From: Chloroflexota bacterium
GTDB lineage: Bacteria; Chloroflexota; Anaerolineae; Anaerolineales; UBA11858
Length of the DNA stretch: 34,194 nucleotides
Assembly (NCBI GenBank): GCA_011039385.1
Contig: DRBO01000160.1
Coordinates: forward strand, 1-34,194
Direction: 5' to 3'
Each line of letters starts with the position of its first letter. Within the stretch, counting starts at the first letter, position 1. The position numbers and the translations under genes are program-made. The notes beneath the pieces are model-generated. The model worked only from the letters and a program-made list of their open reading frames with translations. It made no database searches and was not told the DNA's origin. Positions 17,738 through 26,624 of this stretch are shown here, piece by piece.

Positions 17738-18748
17738 ATGCCGGAAAGAACCATACTCATCACCGGGGCATGTGGAGAAATCGGCCAGGCCCTGATCGAA
17801 GCCCTATCAGAAGATCCTCAAACTACCATCATATCCCTGGATCTGAAAACATTGCCAGGCCACCTGACAGGAAAGACAACCCACTTCCAGGGGGATTTAC
17901 TGGCCAAGGATTTTATCAAGGAAATTGAAAACAAATACGCCTTCCAAGAGATTTACCACCTGGCTGCCGTCCTCTCAACCACAGCGGAGTACAATCCCTC
18001 CCTGGCTCACAAGGTGAACACCGGCATCACCCTTGACTTGCTGGAGCTGGCTGCCCGTCAATCCCAACAAATTGGATCATCGGTGAAATTCTTATTCCCC
18101 AGCTCTATTGCCGTATACGGGATGCCAGACCTGGAGACCAAGTCATCTGCACCTCCCGTAAAAGAGACTCAATGGACAGAGCCAACCACCATGTATGGCT
18201 GCTCCAAGCTTTACTGTGAAAAAGTAGGCTCTTATTACAGCGATCATTACCATCAGTTGGATGACCAGCCCCCTATCCGGATTGATTTCCGAGCCCTACG
18301 TTTTCCGGGGATCATCAGCGCGTTTACTGTTCCCAGTGGAGGGACAAGCGACTTCGGGCCAGAAATGATCCATTTTGCTGCCCAGGGAAAACCCTACAGG
18401 TGTTTTGTCCGCCCTGATGTCAGGATTCCCTTTATGGTCATGCCTGATGCCGTCCGTTCGCTCCTGGAACTTTCCAAAGCACCCCTAGAAAAGCTGACCC
18501 GCCGGGTTTACAACGTCACCAGTTTCAGTTATTCAGCCCGGGATTTCCAGAAATTTACTGAAAGCGGCTTCCCAGGAGCGCAAATTACCTATCAGCCGGA
18601 CCTGCCCCGGCAGGAAATTGTGGATTCCTGGCCGGCGGATATTGATGACCAAGCTGCCCGCTCGGATTGGGGCTGGAAGCCAAAATACAATGCCAAGGAT
18701 GCCTGCCAGGGATATTTGTTGAAAAACATCATTGCGCATTACGCCTGA
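17738..18748 (+). CDS. NAD-dependent epimerase/dehydratase (SDR), similar to SDR-type L-threonine 3-dehydrogenase
   Basis: 336 aa; ILITGACGEIGQAL, SSIAVYG, YGCSKLYCE, FRALRFPGIIS..GGTSDFGPEMIHFAAQGKPYRCFVRPDVRIPFMVMPDAVRSLLEL. Confidence 0.85.
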   Translation: MPERTILITGACGEIGQALIEALSEDPQTTIISLDLKTLPGHLTGKTTHFQGDLLAKDFIKEIENKYAFQEIYHLAAVLSTTAEYNPSLAHKVNTGITLDLLELAARQSQQIGSSVKFLFPSSIAVYGMPDLETKSSAPPVKETQWTEPTTMYGCSKLYCEKVGSYYSDHYHQLDDQPPIRIDFRALRFPGIISAFTVPSGGTSDFGPEMIHFAAQGKPYRCFVRPDVRIPFMVMPDAVRSLLELSKAPLEKLTRRVYNVTSFSYSARDFQKFTESGFPGAQITYQPDLPRQEIVDSWPADIDDQAARSDWGWKPKYNAKDACQGYLLKNIIAHYA

Positions 18749-18775
18749 ACAATAAGTTTTTTTTACCATACCTAG

Positions 18776-18806
18776 CATACCGGATCAGATAGCCAGATCC
18801 GGTATG
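18776..18806. terminator. Strong stem-loop after the SDR gene (possible terminator/processing hairpin)
   Basis: cataccggatc (18776-18786) / gatccggtatg (18796-18806), perfect 11-bp stem, 9-nt loop; only a weak T-tract on + side, T8 lies upstream of the stem. Confidence 0.5.
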
Positions 18807-18875
18807 TTGCTATTCAATTCTGTAGTATGATGAGGTAAATTTTCGAACGGCCTAATTAGCTTACAGGTTGAGATA

Positions 18876-19937
18876 ATGGGAAAACACCCTTCAATCACTC
18901 CCGGACCTATCGCTCTATTCGGATCCGGTGAAAGCGCGCCGGGAGGTCGGAAGATCTTTGATTTTCTATTCCAATTATCACCTCCTTCACCCCGGGTGAA
19001 GATCCTTGAAACACCAGCAGGATTTGAGCTCAATTCAGATCAGGTCGCTTCCAACATAGGCGACTTTATCAATCACCACCTTCAGAATTACCATCCCGAG
19101 ACCGAAGTCATCCCCGCCCGAAAAAAAGGCACCAAACACAGTCCTGATACCCTTGAAATCGTCCAGCCCATCCTGGAAGCTGATCTGATTTTTATGGGAC
19201 CAGGCAGTCCCAGCTACGCGGTGCGTCAGCTGCGAGATTCACTCGCCTGGGAATATGTACTGGCCCGCCACCGCTTGGGAGCTGGACTGGCTTTTTCCAG
19301 TGCGGCAACCGTGGCAATCAGCGCTGCCGCTCTTCCGGTGTATGAGATCTACAAAGTCGGAGAGGACCTCCATTGGAAGCCTGGATTAGATTTTTTCTCT
19401 CCCTATAACCTCCCCCTGGTTTTTATCCCCCACTGGAATAACCAGGATGGGGGCGATGGGCTGGATACCAGCCGTTGTTATCTGGGTCAATCCCGCTTTG
19501 CAGAGCTGGCTAAATTACTCCCTGAAGACCAAATCATAGTCGGCATCGATGAAAACACTGGCCTGGTAATCGATTTTCAGGCGGGTTCCTTGCATGGGGT
19601 TGGCCAGGGGAATGTGACAACAATCGAGAAGGGTTCCCAGAACGTCATCCCTGCCGGCAAGAAGGTGGATCTAACTGACCTGGGCAGCTTCGAACTTTGC
19701 GATCCATTGGCTGGAATCCATGCTTCAAGCTGGGAGGCCGCTCTATTGGCCGCTGATCAAATCACCGAGCCAGTCCTCCCTCCCCCGGAAGTGATTGGAT
19801 TGGCGGAAGAACGCCAGCGGGCAAGAACGGATAAGGACTGGGAAAAAGCTGATCAACTAAGAAGGGAGCTTGAAGCCCGGGGGTGGGAAGTCCAGGACAA
19901 CCCTGACGGATATCAACTTGAGGGTAAAACCAAATAA
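18876..19937 (+). CDS. S51/cyanophycinase-like (class I glutamine amidotransferase-like) protein with CysS-type C-terminal tail
   Basis: 353 aa; PIALFGSGESAPGGRKIFDFL, ADLIFMGPGSPSYAVRQL, GLAFSSAATVAIS; tail VIGLAEERQRARTDKDWEKADQLRRELEARGWEVQDNPDGYQLE resembles the C-terminus of cysteinyl-tRNA synthetases. Confidence 0.75.
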   Translation: MGKHPSITPGPIALFGSGESAPGGRKIFDFLFQLSPPSPRVKILETPAGFELNSDQVASNIGDFINHHLQNYHPETEVIPARKKGTKHSPDTLEIVQPILEADLIFMGPGSPSYAVRQLRDSLAWEYVLARHRLGAGLAFSSAATVAISAAALPVYEIYKVGEDLHWKPGLDFFSPYNLPLVFIPHWNNQDGGDGLDTSRCYLGQSRFAELAKLLPEDQIIVGIDENTGLVIDFQAGSLHGVGQGNVTTIEKGSQNVIPAGKKVDLTDLGSFELCDPLAGIHASSWEAALLAADQITEPVLPPPEVIGLAEERQRARTDKDWEKADQLRRELEARGWEVQDNPDGYQLEGKTK

Positions 19938-19991
19938 CACTTTCGGTACGTGAGTTAACGACATAGCAGTAGAGATCTAGGAGAAAAAAAG

Positions 19992-20888
19992 ATGGAAAAC
20001 AAACCAGCACTGGGTTATATCGGTCTGGGCTTGATGGGTAAACCCATGGCTTTAAATTTACTGAATGCTGGCTACGAGGTGGTTGTGCACAACCGCAGCC
20101 GACAAGTGGTCCAGGAACTCGTTGAAAGAGGTGCCAGGGAAGCTTTTTCTCCCCGTGAAGTCTCTTCCCGGGTGGATATTGTATTCACAAATCTTCCAGA
20201 TTCCCCAGATGTGGAACAGGTCGCCCTGGGTGAGGATGGGATCCTCTCAGGCGCGAAAGAGGGATTGATCTATGTGGATCATTCCACCATCAAACCCTCT
20301 CTGGCCAGGAAGATCGATCATGAATTCCGGGCGGTGGGAGCCTATGCCTTGGATGCCCCAGTCAGCGGAGGTGATGTTGGCGCCCAGAATGGAACTCTGG
20401 CTATTATGGTTGGAGGACCGGAGGAAGCTCTGGAGAAGCTTGTGCCAATATTTAATGTCGTGGGCAAATCTATCACCCACGTTGGAGAAGCCGGGGCCGG
20501 TCAGATCGCCAAGGCTGCCAACCAGATCATGGTTGCAGCCCAAATGGTTGCCATGGCTGAACTGCTGGTGCTGGCCAAAAAGACCGGGGCTGATCCTGTC
20601 CGGGTCGTCAAAGCGATCCAGGGAGGAGCGGCCCAATGCTGGACCCTGGATGTCAAGCCGGAACGCCTTTTCGCCGGCAACCGCGAACCGGGCTTTAAAG
20701 CCTACATGCAGGAAAAAGACTTGAAAATTGTAGTCGATACTGCCCGGGAATATGGCGCCCCCCTGCCTTCAGCCAGCCTGCACACGCAGCTGTATGGCGC
20801 AATGCTGCAGATGGGCATGGAAAACCTGGACAATTCAGCGGTGATCGGTGTGATCGAAAAACTGGCCGCGACAAATCTCCTGGATTAA
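19992..20888 (+). CDS. 2-hydroxy-3-oxopropionate reductase / 3-hydroxyisobutyrate dehydrogenase family
   Basis: 298 aa; LGYIGLGLMGKPMALNLLNAGYEVVVHNRS, DAPVSGGDVGAQNGTLAIMVGG, GQIAKAANQIMVAAQMVAMAEL. Confidence 0.9.
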   Translation: MENKPALGYIGLGLMGKPMALNLLNAGYEVVVHNRSRQVVQELVERGAREAFSPREVSSRVDIVFTNLPDSPDVEQVALGEDGILSGAKEGLIYVDHSTIKPSLARKIDHEFRAVGAYALDAPVSGGDVGAQNGTLAIMVGGPEEALEKLVPIFNVVGKSITHVGEAGAGQIAKAANQIMVAAQMVAMAELLVLAKKTGADPVRVVKAIQGGAAQCWTLDVKPERLFAGNREPGFKAYMQEKDLKIVVDTAREYGAPLPSASLHTQLYGAMLQMGMENLDNSAVIGVIEKLAATNLLD

Positions 20889-20924
20889 TTCCCGGGTTGG
20901 AAGGAGAACATGTTTTCTTAAGAG

Positions 20925-21074
20925 GGGCTGTCTGAAAAGTCCAACTTTTCCGATCAGCTCCCCATTTAGAGATGAATTTCTTGTAAAATATAAGTGTTTT
21001 CCCCCACTTTGAGAGTAAAAAAATAAGCAAAATATACTAGTCGCCTTCCACCTACTTGACTTTTAGGACAGCCC
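20925..21074. mobile_element. 150-bp MITE-like element / IS remnant bounded by ~17-bp imperfect terminal inverted repeats
   Basis: Left GGGCTGTCTGAAAAGTC (20925-20941); right GACTTTTAGGACAGCCC (21058-21074), reverse complement GGGCTGTCCTAAAAGTC: 15/17 identity; AT-rich non-coding core. Confidence 0.55.
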
Positions 21075-21158
21075 TTTGTTTTATTGAGGAAACGGCCTTC
21101 TGCCGGGTTTTCATTCCTGCAGGTATAATTCGCAGTGTGGGTCTTTGTGGAAAAAAAC

Positions 21159-22049
21159 ATGGAAAAAACAACCAAGAAACTTAAACAGATACGGTGGGAC
21201 AAGAAAACATTCCGGGATTATTTTTTAATCTCATTGGGTTCAACCCTTCAGGCAGTCTCCCTGCGGACATTCCTTGTACCGGCCCGCCTGGCCAGCGGCG
21301 GAATTAGCGGCCTGGCACAGATCATCAACAGCTACACCGGGTGGCCGATCGGTGTTATGGTGTTGCTGGGGAATCTTCCCCTATTTATCATGGGCTGGCG
21401 CTTTCTGGGTGGCCCTCGTTTTGCTGCCCGTACAGCGTTCGCTATTCTGTCATTTTCCATCCTGGTGGATATCCCACTGCCCTTCCTGCCTGCAGGGGGT
21501 ATCACAAATGATGCCGTACTCAACACGCTGTATGGCGGCGTGGTAAGTGGTATCGGTTACGGGCTGGTTTATAAAGGCCGGGGCACAAGTGGGGGCACTG
21601 ACATCCTGGCCAGAATCCTCAGCAGCTGGCGGGGAATCCCGGTCACCCAGAGCTATCTGATTACCGATGCCCTGATCATTTTCCTGGCCGGACTCTCTTT
21701 TAGCTGGGAAAATGCCCTCTATTCCCTGGTGCTGCTTTATATCAGCGGCATCGCAGCGGAATCCATCAGCCAGGGCTCGAATGTCCTGCGAACCGGTTTG
21801 ATTATCACCGCTAAACCAGAGCCGATCATTGAGGAGATTTTCCATCGCCTGAGAAGGGGCGTAACCATCATGAACGCCAAAGGTGGCTACTCCGGTGACG
21901 AAAAAACCATTTTATTATGCGTGGTCACCCGGGCTGAAGTTCCCCATTTGAAAACCATCACCAGAGACCTCGACCCGCAAGCCTTTTTGATCATTGGGCA
22001 GGCACATGAAGTCCGCGGCGAGGGATTCCTGCCCATCGAGGAAGATTGA
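21159..22049 (+). CDS. YitT family membrane protein (DUF161 + C-terminal DUF2179)
   Basis: ORF opens at GTG 21135; MEKTTKKLKQIRW at 21159. FLVPARLASGGISGLAQIINSYTGWPIGVMVLLGNLPLFIMGWRFLG, GRGTSGGTDILARIL, C-terminal RGVTIMNAKGGYSGDEKTILLCVVTRAEVPHLK. Confidence 0.9.
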   Translation: MEKTTKKLKQIRWDKKTFRDYFLISLGSTLQAVSLRTFLVPARLASGGISGLAQIINSYTGWPIGVMVLLGNLPLFIMGWRFLGGPRFAARTAFAILSFSILVDIPLPFLPAGGITNDAVLNTLYGGVVSGIGYGLVYKGRGTSGGTDILARILSSWRGIPVTQSYLITDALIIFLAGLSFSWENALYSLVLLYISGIAAESISQGSNVLRTGLIITAKPEPIIEEIFHRLRRGVTIMNAKGGYSGDEKTILLCVVTRAEVPHLKTITRDLDPQAFLIIGQAHEVRGEGFLPIEED

Positions 22050-22071
22050 TCTGATAAACAAGAAAAATACC

Positions 22072-22097
22072 TGCAACTTTACCTCACCGAACCCGTA
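22072..22097 (+). promoter_or_regulatory. Candidate ECF (sigmaW-like) autoregulatory promoter
   Basis: TGCAAC (22072-22077), 16 nt, CGTA (22094-22097), compared with the known Bacillus sigmaW pattern TGAAAC-N16-CGTA; 34 nt upstream of the ECF sigma start. Confidence 0.5.
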
Positions 22098-22131
22098 TAT
22101 TCAATCAAGGCAGGACGCAAGGAGAACTTGA

Positions 22132-22746
22132 GTGTGTGACACTGAAGCGCAATGGATTGCTGAAGCAAAAACCGGCGATAAGGAAGCTTTTTCCAACCTT
22201 GTCGAAAAATACCATAGACCGGTATATAGCGTATGCTACAGGATGCTGGGGACACCCACGGCTGCGGAAGATGCAGCCCAGGAAGCCTTCATCCGGGCCT
22301 ACAAGGCACTGGATCGCTATGATCCGGAGAGGTCGTTTGCCACCTGGCTGCTGTCAATTGCTTCCAACTACAGCATTGATCAGCTCAGAAAGAGAAAGGT
22401 GACCATCCTCTCCATGGACAGCGAGAAACACGCCTGGCTGGCTCCGCCAGATCCAGGACCCAGCCCTGAAAAGGTGGCTCTGGATAAAGAGAAGCAAGCC
22501 CTCGTGCAAACCATTCTGGCTGAATTGAATGAAACGGATCGGGCCGCGGTTGTTCTGCAGTTCTGGCACGATTATTCATACGAGGAAATTGCCGAAACAT
22601 TGGATCTCAGCACCAGCGCGGTAAAAAGCCGCTTGTTTCGGGCCCGGCGGTTGTTAGCGGAAAAATGGCAGGAAATACAAACAGTCTCGATACCTTCTAT
22701 CAAACCTGCTGGAAAAAGGATCGCTCATGAATCACCAACAATTTGA
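22132..22746 (+). CDS. RNA polymerase sigma factor, ECF/sigma-70 family
   Basis: 204 aa, GTG start with AAGGAGAA RBS; VYSVCYRMLGTPTAAEDAAQEAFIRAYKALDRY, SFATWLLSIASNYSIDQLRKRK, YSYEEIAETLDLSTSAVKSRLFRARRLL. Confidence 0.93.
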   Translation: MCDTEAQWIAEAKTGDKEAFSNLVEKYHRPVYSVCYRMLGTPTAAEDAAQEAFIRAYKALDRYDPERSFATWLLSIASNYSIDQLRKRKVTILSMDSEKHAWLAPPDPGPSPEKVALDKEKQALVQTILAELNETDRAAVVLQFWHDYSYEEIAETLDLSTSAVKSRLFRARRLLAEKWQEIQTVSIPSIKPAGKRIAHESPTI

Positions 22747-23269
22747 AACCTGGATCTTACAGGAAAACGACCTGAATCAGGAACAGCAGCGTGAGCTCCA
22801 TCTCCATCTGAAAGGCTGCTCCCAGTGCCAGGGATTCTACCAGGCAGTTCATCAACTGGATCATCTTTTCAAAATCGCGCCTGAACCCACCCCGGCGCCA
22901 AATTTCAGTGCCCGGTGGATGGGCCGGATCGAACACCAGGAAAGGCGCAGGAATCGGCTGATCCTGGGGATTACCCTGGTGGTGATCACACTGGCAACGA
23001 TCATCCTGCTCTCAGTAGTTAGCCTGGAACTCAGATCAGCTGTGGACTTCTTCCCGCAAATGTTGTTGGAACTGGTCACCTTCCTTGCCAATGGGATTGT
23101 ATTTTTTAATCAGATCAGCAATATCCTCTCACCCCTGGTGAGAGTAGGCGCTAAATACTTATCACCTCTCTGGCTGTATGCAATTACCTTCGGCCTGAGT
23201 GGAATCACTGGGGCCTGGATCATCACCTCGCTTCATGCCAGATCTTTGCAGAAGGAGTTAAACTCATGA
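22727..23269 (+). CDS. Anti-sigma factor with zinc-finger (ZAS/zf-HC2-like) domain and TM segments
   Basis: 180 aa; HLKGCSQC (HxxxCxxC); TM LILGITLVVITLATIILLSVV; overlaps the sigma gene by 20 bp. Confidence 0.8.
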   Translation: MNHQQFETWILQENDLNQEQQRELHLHLKGCSQCQGFYQAVHQLDHLFKIAPEPTPAPNFSARWMGRIEHQERRRNRLILGITLVVITLATIILLSVVSLELRSAVDFFPQMLLELVTFLANGIVFFNQISNILSPLVRVGAKYLSPLWLYAITFGLSGITGAWIITSLHARSLQKELNS

Positions 23270-24426
23270 AAAACATCTATCGAATTTTCATCCTGCTGCT
23301 GCTCGTCAGCGCAATACTTGCCCCCACTTCTGCCTACGCATCCGGCTTTGAGGATGACAAGGTCATCTTTGGGAGCAACTATACCCTCCAGGCAGGTGAA
23401 ACCCTTAATGGAGACCTGGTCGTTTTCGGTGGAAACGTCACCCTGGAAGAATCCTCAACTGTAAATGGGGACACCGTGGTCTTTGGCGGAAACGTCACCT
23501 CAAAGGGGACCATTAATGGGAATCTGGTTGCCCTGGGCGGCTTTGTGGTCCTGGGAGATGACACCCTCATCCAGGGTGACCTCACGGTGGTTGGCAGCTC
23601 ATTTGAACAATCTCCGGGCGCAGTCATTACCGGCAATATCGTCACGGAAGAAAACATTCCCTTTGAATTTGAACTGCCTGAAAACGGCCTCTTGGGAGGA
23701 GATTTCTCCCTGCCAAGGTTCAAACAGCTGCCCTTTGTCTCCACCTCCTGGTTCTTCATCCGGATCTTGATCTGGACCGGATTGGCTGTCCTGATCGGAC
23801 TTTTCATCCAGGACCAGGCAGCGGTCATCAACCAGTCCGCTTTTGGTGAACCAGTAATGTCATTCGTGGTAGGGCTGGGCATTGTTGTCCTGGCTCCTTT
23901 TGTTTTCCTGGCCCTATTAGTGACCATCCTGCTCAGCCCGGTCAGTCTGGTGGGTATATTCGCCTTGATCGCTGCCTGGGTTTTAGGCCTGGTATCACTT
24001 AGCATTGAAGTCGGACGCAAACTGGCCCAGGCCCTCAATAAGACCTTACCGGTGCCGCTTCTGGCTGGCATGGGCATGTTCATCCTGACCCTGTTCTTCA
24101 ACGGCTTCAGTCATGTGGTGCCCTGTGTGGGCTGGCTGCCTAAATTCATCCTGGGGATCTGGGTGATCGGTGCAGTGATCCTGACCCGTTTTGGAACCAG
24201 CGCCTATCCGGAAGCGAAAGACCAGCCTGCAGAAGAGGTCATTCCAGAAACATCCCCAATCAGGGCAATTCCTGAAGCCTTCCCAGGCATAGATGAATTC
24301 AACGCCACCAAAGCAGCCCTGGATCTGGCAGAAACTGAAGGGCTAGACCTCTCTACAATCTCCGGCAGCGGAGCTGGGGGGAGAATCACCCTTAACGACG
24401 TCCGCAAAGCTATCAAGAATCGGTAA
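23266..24426 (+). CDS. Bactofilin-like (polymer-forming) membrane protein with C-terminal E3-binding (PSBD)-like domain
   Basis: 386 aa; signal peptide, repeats LNGDLVVFGGNVTLEESSTVNGDTVVFGGNVTSKGTINGNLVALGGFVVLGDDTLIQGDL, several TM segments, C-terminal ATKAALDLAETEGLDLSTISGSGAGGRITLNDVRKAI. 4-bp overlap with anti-sigma gene. Confidence 0.8.
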   Translation: MKNIYRIFILLLLVSAILAPTSAYASGFEDDKVIFGSNYTLQAGETLNGDLVVFGGNVTLEESSTVNGDTVVFGGNVTSKGTINGNLVALGGFVVLGDDTLIQGDLTVVGSSFEQSPGAVITGNIVTEENIPFEFELPENGLLGGDFSLPRFKQLPFVSTSWFFIRILIWTGLAVLIGLFIQDQAAVINQSAFGEPVMSFVVGLGIVVLAPFVFLALLVTILLSPVSLVGIFALIAAWVLGLVSLSIEVGRKLAQALNKTLPVPLLAGMGMFILTLFFNGFSHVVPCVGWLPKFILGIWVIGAVILTRFGTSAYPEAKDQPAEEVIPETSPIRAIPEAFPGIDEFNATKAALDLAETEGLDLSTISGSGAGGRITLNDVRKAIKNR

Positions 24427-24449
24427 TAACAGCAAGGGATAACTTAGCA

Positions 24450-24479
24450 CAAGCCCCGGTTTCCCGGGGCTTGTTTTTT
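24450..24479 (+). terminator. Rho-independent terminator of the ECF operon
   Basis: CAAGCCCCGG-TTTC-CCGGGGCTTG followed by TTTTTT. Confidence 0.9.
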
Positions 24480-24727
24480 AAGGTGGGAAGTGAACGTTTG
24501 GAATAGCTTTTCAATTGGAAAATATCAAAATGGGTTCTGGATACTTGCATATCAAGTTTGGGTGAAGACAAAAAACCTATCTAAAAATGTGCTCCACCCT
24601 TATATGCTAAAATAAAAATGCAAGACATCCTCAAATGATGCCTAAGCGGAAAACCTTTATCCAAACACGGGCAATCAGTATATTTCAGACAAATTCCTAA
24701 TAATTACACCCTGAAGGATCAAATCTC

Positions 24728-25441
24728 TTGAGAATTCTTGTTGTGGAAGATGAAGTTGATATGGCAAATGCACTAGCCCGCGGATTAACGACGCAGGGGT
24801 ATGCGGTAGACACCGCCAGCACAGGGCTAGAGGGTGTTGGGCTGGGAACGGTATATGACTATGACCTGGCAATCCTGGATCTCAACCTACCAGACATGGA
24901 CGGGTTGGAAGTTTGCCAACAGCTGCGGACCGAGAAACCTGAATTGCCTATTTTGATCCTCACGGCTCGGGAAAGAATTGAAGATAAAGTGCTTGGTTTA
25001 GATCTATGCGCTGATGATTATCTGGTAAAGCCTTTCCATTTTGACGAACTGACTGCGCGCATCAGAGCCATACTTAGGAGAGAGTTCAGAGAGCGAACAC
25101 CCTCGCTGATTGCTGGAGATTTGAAACTGGACCCCGTCAGCAGGACTGCTCAGCTGGGCAAAAAGGAATTATCACTCACCCGCAAGGAATTCGGAATTCT
25201 TCACTACCTGATGCGATATCCAGGAAGGGTGGTAAGCCAGGAAGAACTCATTGAACACGTCTGGAACGAGCGGGTAAATATATTTTCCAATTCTATCCGA
25301 ATTCATATCCATTCATTGCGCAAAAAACTGGGCGATAATGCCAACAACCCCCAATACATTGAGACTGTCATTGGACAGGGCTACCGCCTGCTTAAAACGA
25401 GTATCACCAATAGCCATGAGAACACCGATGAGATTTCGTGA
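24728..25441 (+). CDS. OmpR/PhoB-family response regulator
   Basis: 237 aa, TTG start; MRILVVEDEVDMANALARGL, LAILDLNLPDMDGLEV, LTARERIEDKVLGLDLCADDYLVKPF; winged-helix LTRKEFGILHYLMRYPGRVVSQEELIEHVW. Confidence 0.95.
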   Translation: MRILVVEDEVDMANALARGLTTQGYAVDTASTGLEGVGLGTVYDYDLAILDLNLPDMDGLEVCQQLRTEKPELPILILTARERIEDKVLGLDLCADDYLVKPFHFDELTARIRAILRREFRERTPSLIAGDLKLDPVSRTAQLGKKELSLTRKEFGILHYLMRYPGRVVSQEELIEHVWNERVNIFSNSIRIHIHSLRKKLGDNANNPQYIETVIGQGYRLLKTSITNSHENTDEIS

Positions 25442-26624
25442 GCGATTTTCTATCCCTATAACTTTGCGCTGGAGTCTTACCCTTTGGACTGCTGGGTTGG
25501 TGTTATTTCTTGGACTTGGCCTTACAGTATTCACAAATGTCATCACTTCTATCCGCATCCCACGAGTCCTCACTGTGGATCTCGTACCAACTCAACTTCC
25601 GCTTTCCGGACAGATCACTCCCGACCACTCTTCTCAAGATCCTGCAGCAGACAGTAATGGACATCCTGCAATTGTAGAACAATTTCAAGAGCTCGCGATT
25701 CGAGAGGTCCGCCTGATCACAATCGTCGAGATCATAATCTTTTCAATCATCGGCGCGATAGGCGCATTTTGGATATCCAGGCAAGCCTTACAACCTTTGC
25801 GCCACCTCAACCACCTCGTATCAGAGATCGAGCCGGGAACCCTTAATCAGCGCCTATCCTTGAGCAGGAGAGAAGACGAAATCAAACAATTAGCCGATGC
25901 TTTTGACGATATGCTGGAACGGTTGGAACGGGCATTCGGGCAGCAAGGGAGATTTGTGGCCGATGCAGCTCATGAATTAAGAACCCCACTGGCCAATATG
26001 CGCACCAATCTTGAAGTCATCCAAGCGGATCCCAACGCAACGAGGTCTGATTACAAGAATCTAAGCAAGACATTCAACCGCTCACTTGCTAGATTAGAAG
26101 GCCTGGTAGAAGATCTCCTCCTGCTGGCAAAAGGAGAACAAGCCATCAATAAGGAGCCTGTCAGTTTAGAAGATTTACTCAACAAAGTGATACAAGAAAC
26201 CGAGCCACTATCACAAAAACATCAAGTTGAAGTCAAGTTAGGGACGACAGGAAACCATATCATAGCTGTGGATGGACCACTGCTGTCCATTGCTTTCCGA
26301 AATCTGATCGTTAACGGCATCCAATACAACCGCGCTGGTGGACAGGTTACGGGCACCGTTCGGGTTGAAGAAGAAACTGCGATTATTGAGGTGATAGATA
26401 CGGGAATAGGCATACAAAAACACGATTTACCACATATCTTTGAGCGTTTCTATCGAGTGGATAAATCGCAAAGCCAGTACCTTGGTGGCGCCGGCTTGGG
26501 TTTATCCATTACGGCCCATATCGTGGAGCTCCACGGGGGCTCTATAGAAGCAGAAAGCGAGCCAGAAGCCGGGTCCTGCTTTACCATACGCCTGCCATAC
26601 CAGGAATATACATCCAATTCTTAA
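25416..26624 (+). CDS. Sensor histidine kinase (HAMP, HisKA, HATPase_c)
   Basis: ORF opens at 25338; likely start MRTPMRFRERF at 25416 (or 25428). Two TM segments, AHELRTPLANMRTNLEVIQ, DTGIGIQKHDLPHIFERFYRVDKSQSQYLGGAGLGLSI. Confidence 0.93.
   Translation: MRTPMRFRERFSIPITLRWSLTLWTAGLVLFLGLGLTVFTNVITSIRIPRVLTVDLVPTQLPLSGQITPDHSSQDPAADSNGHPAIVEQFQELAIREVRLITIVEIIIFSIIGAIGAFWISRQALQPLRHLNHLVSEIEPGTLNQRLSLSRREDEIKQLADAFDDMLERLERAFGQQGRFVADAAHELRTPLANMRTNLEVIQADPNATRSDYKNLSKTFNRSLARLEGLVEDLLLLAKGEQAINKEPVSLEDLLNKVIQETEPLSQKHQVEVKLGTTGNHIIAVDGPLLSIAFRNLIVNGIQYNRAGGQVTGTVRVEEETAIIEVIDTGIGIQKHDLPHIFERFYRVDKSQSQYLGGAGLGLSITAHIVELHGGSIEAESEPEAGSCFTIRLPYQEYTSNS

Noticed and set aside
20247-20724. Overlapping ORFs inside the GarR-like reductase (129 aa minus, 150 aa plus)
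   Set aside because: Frame shadows of the well-supported 298-aa CDS.
20966-21202. 78-aa minus-strand ORF across the MITE-like element
   Set aside because: No transposase-like motif; crosses the inverted repeat and the YitT start.
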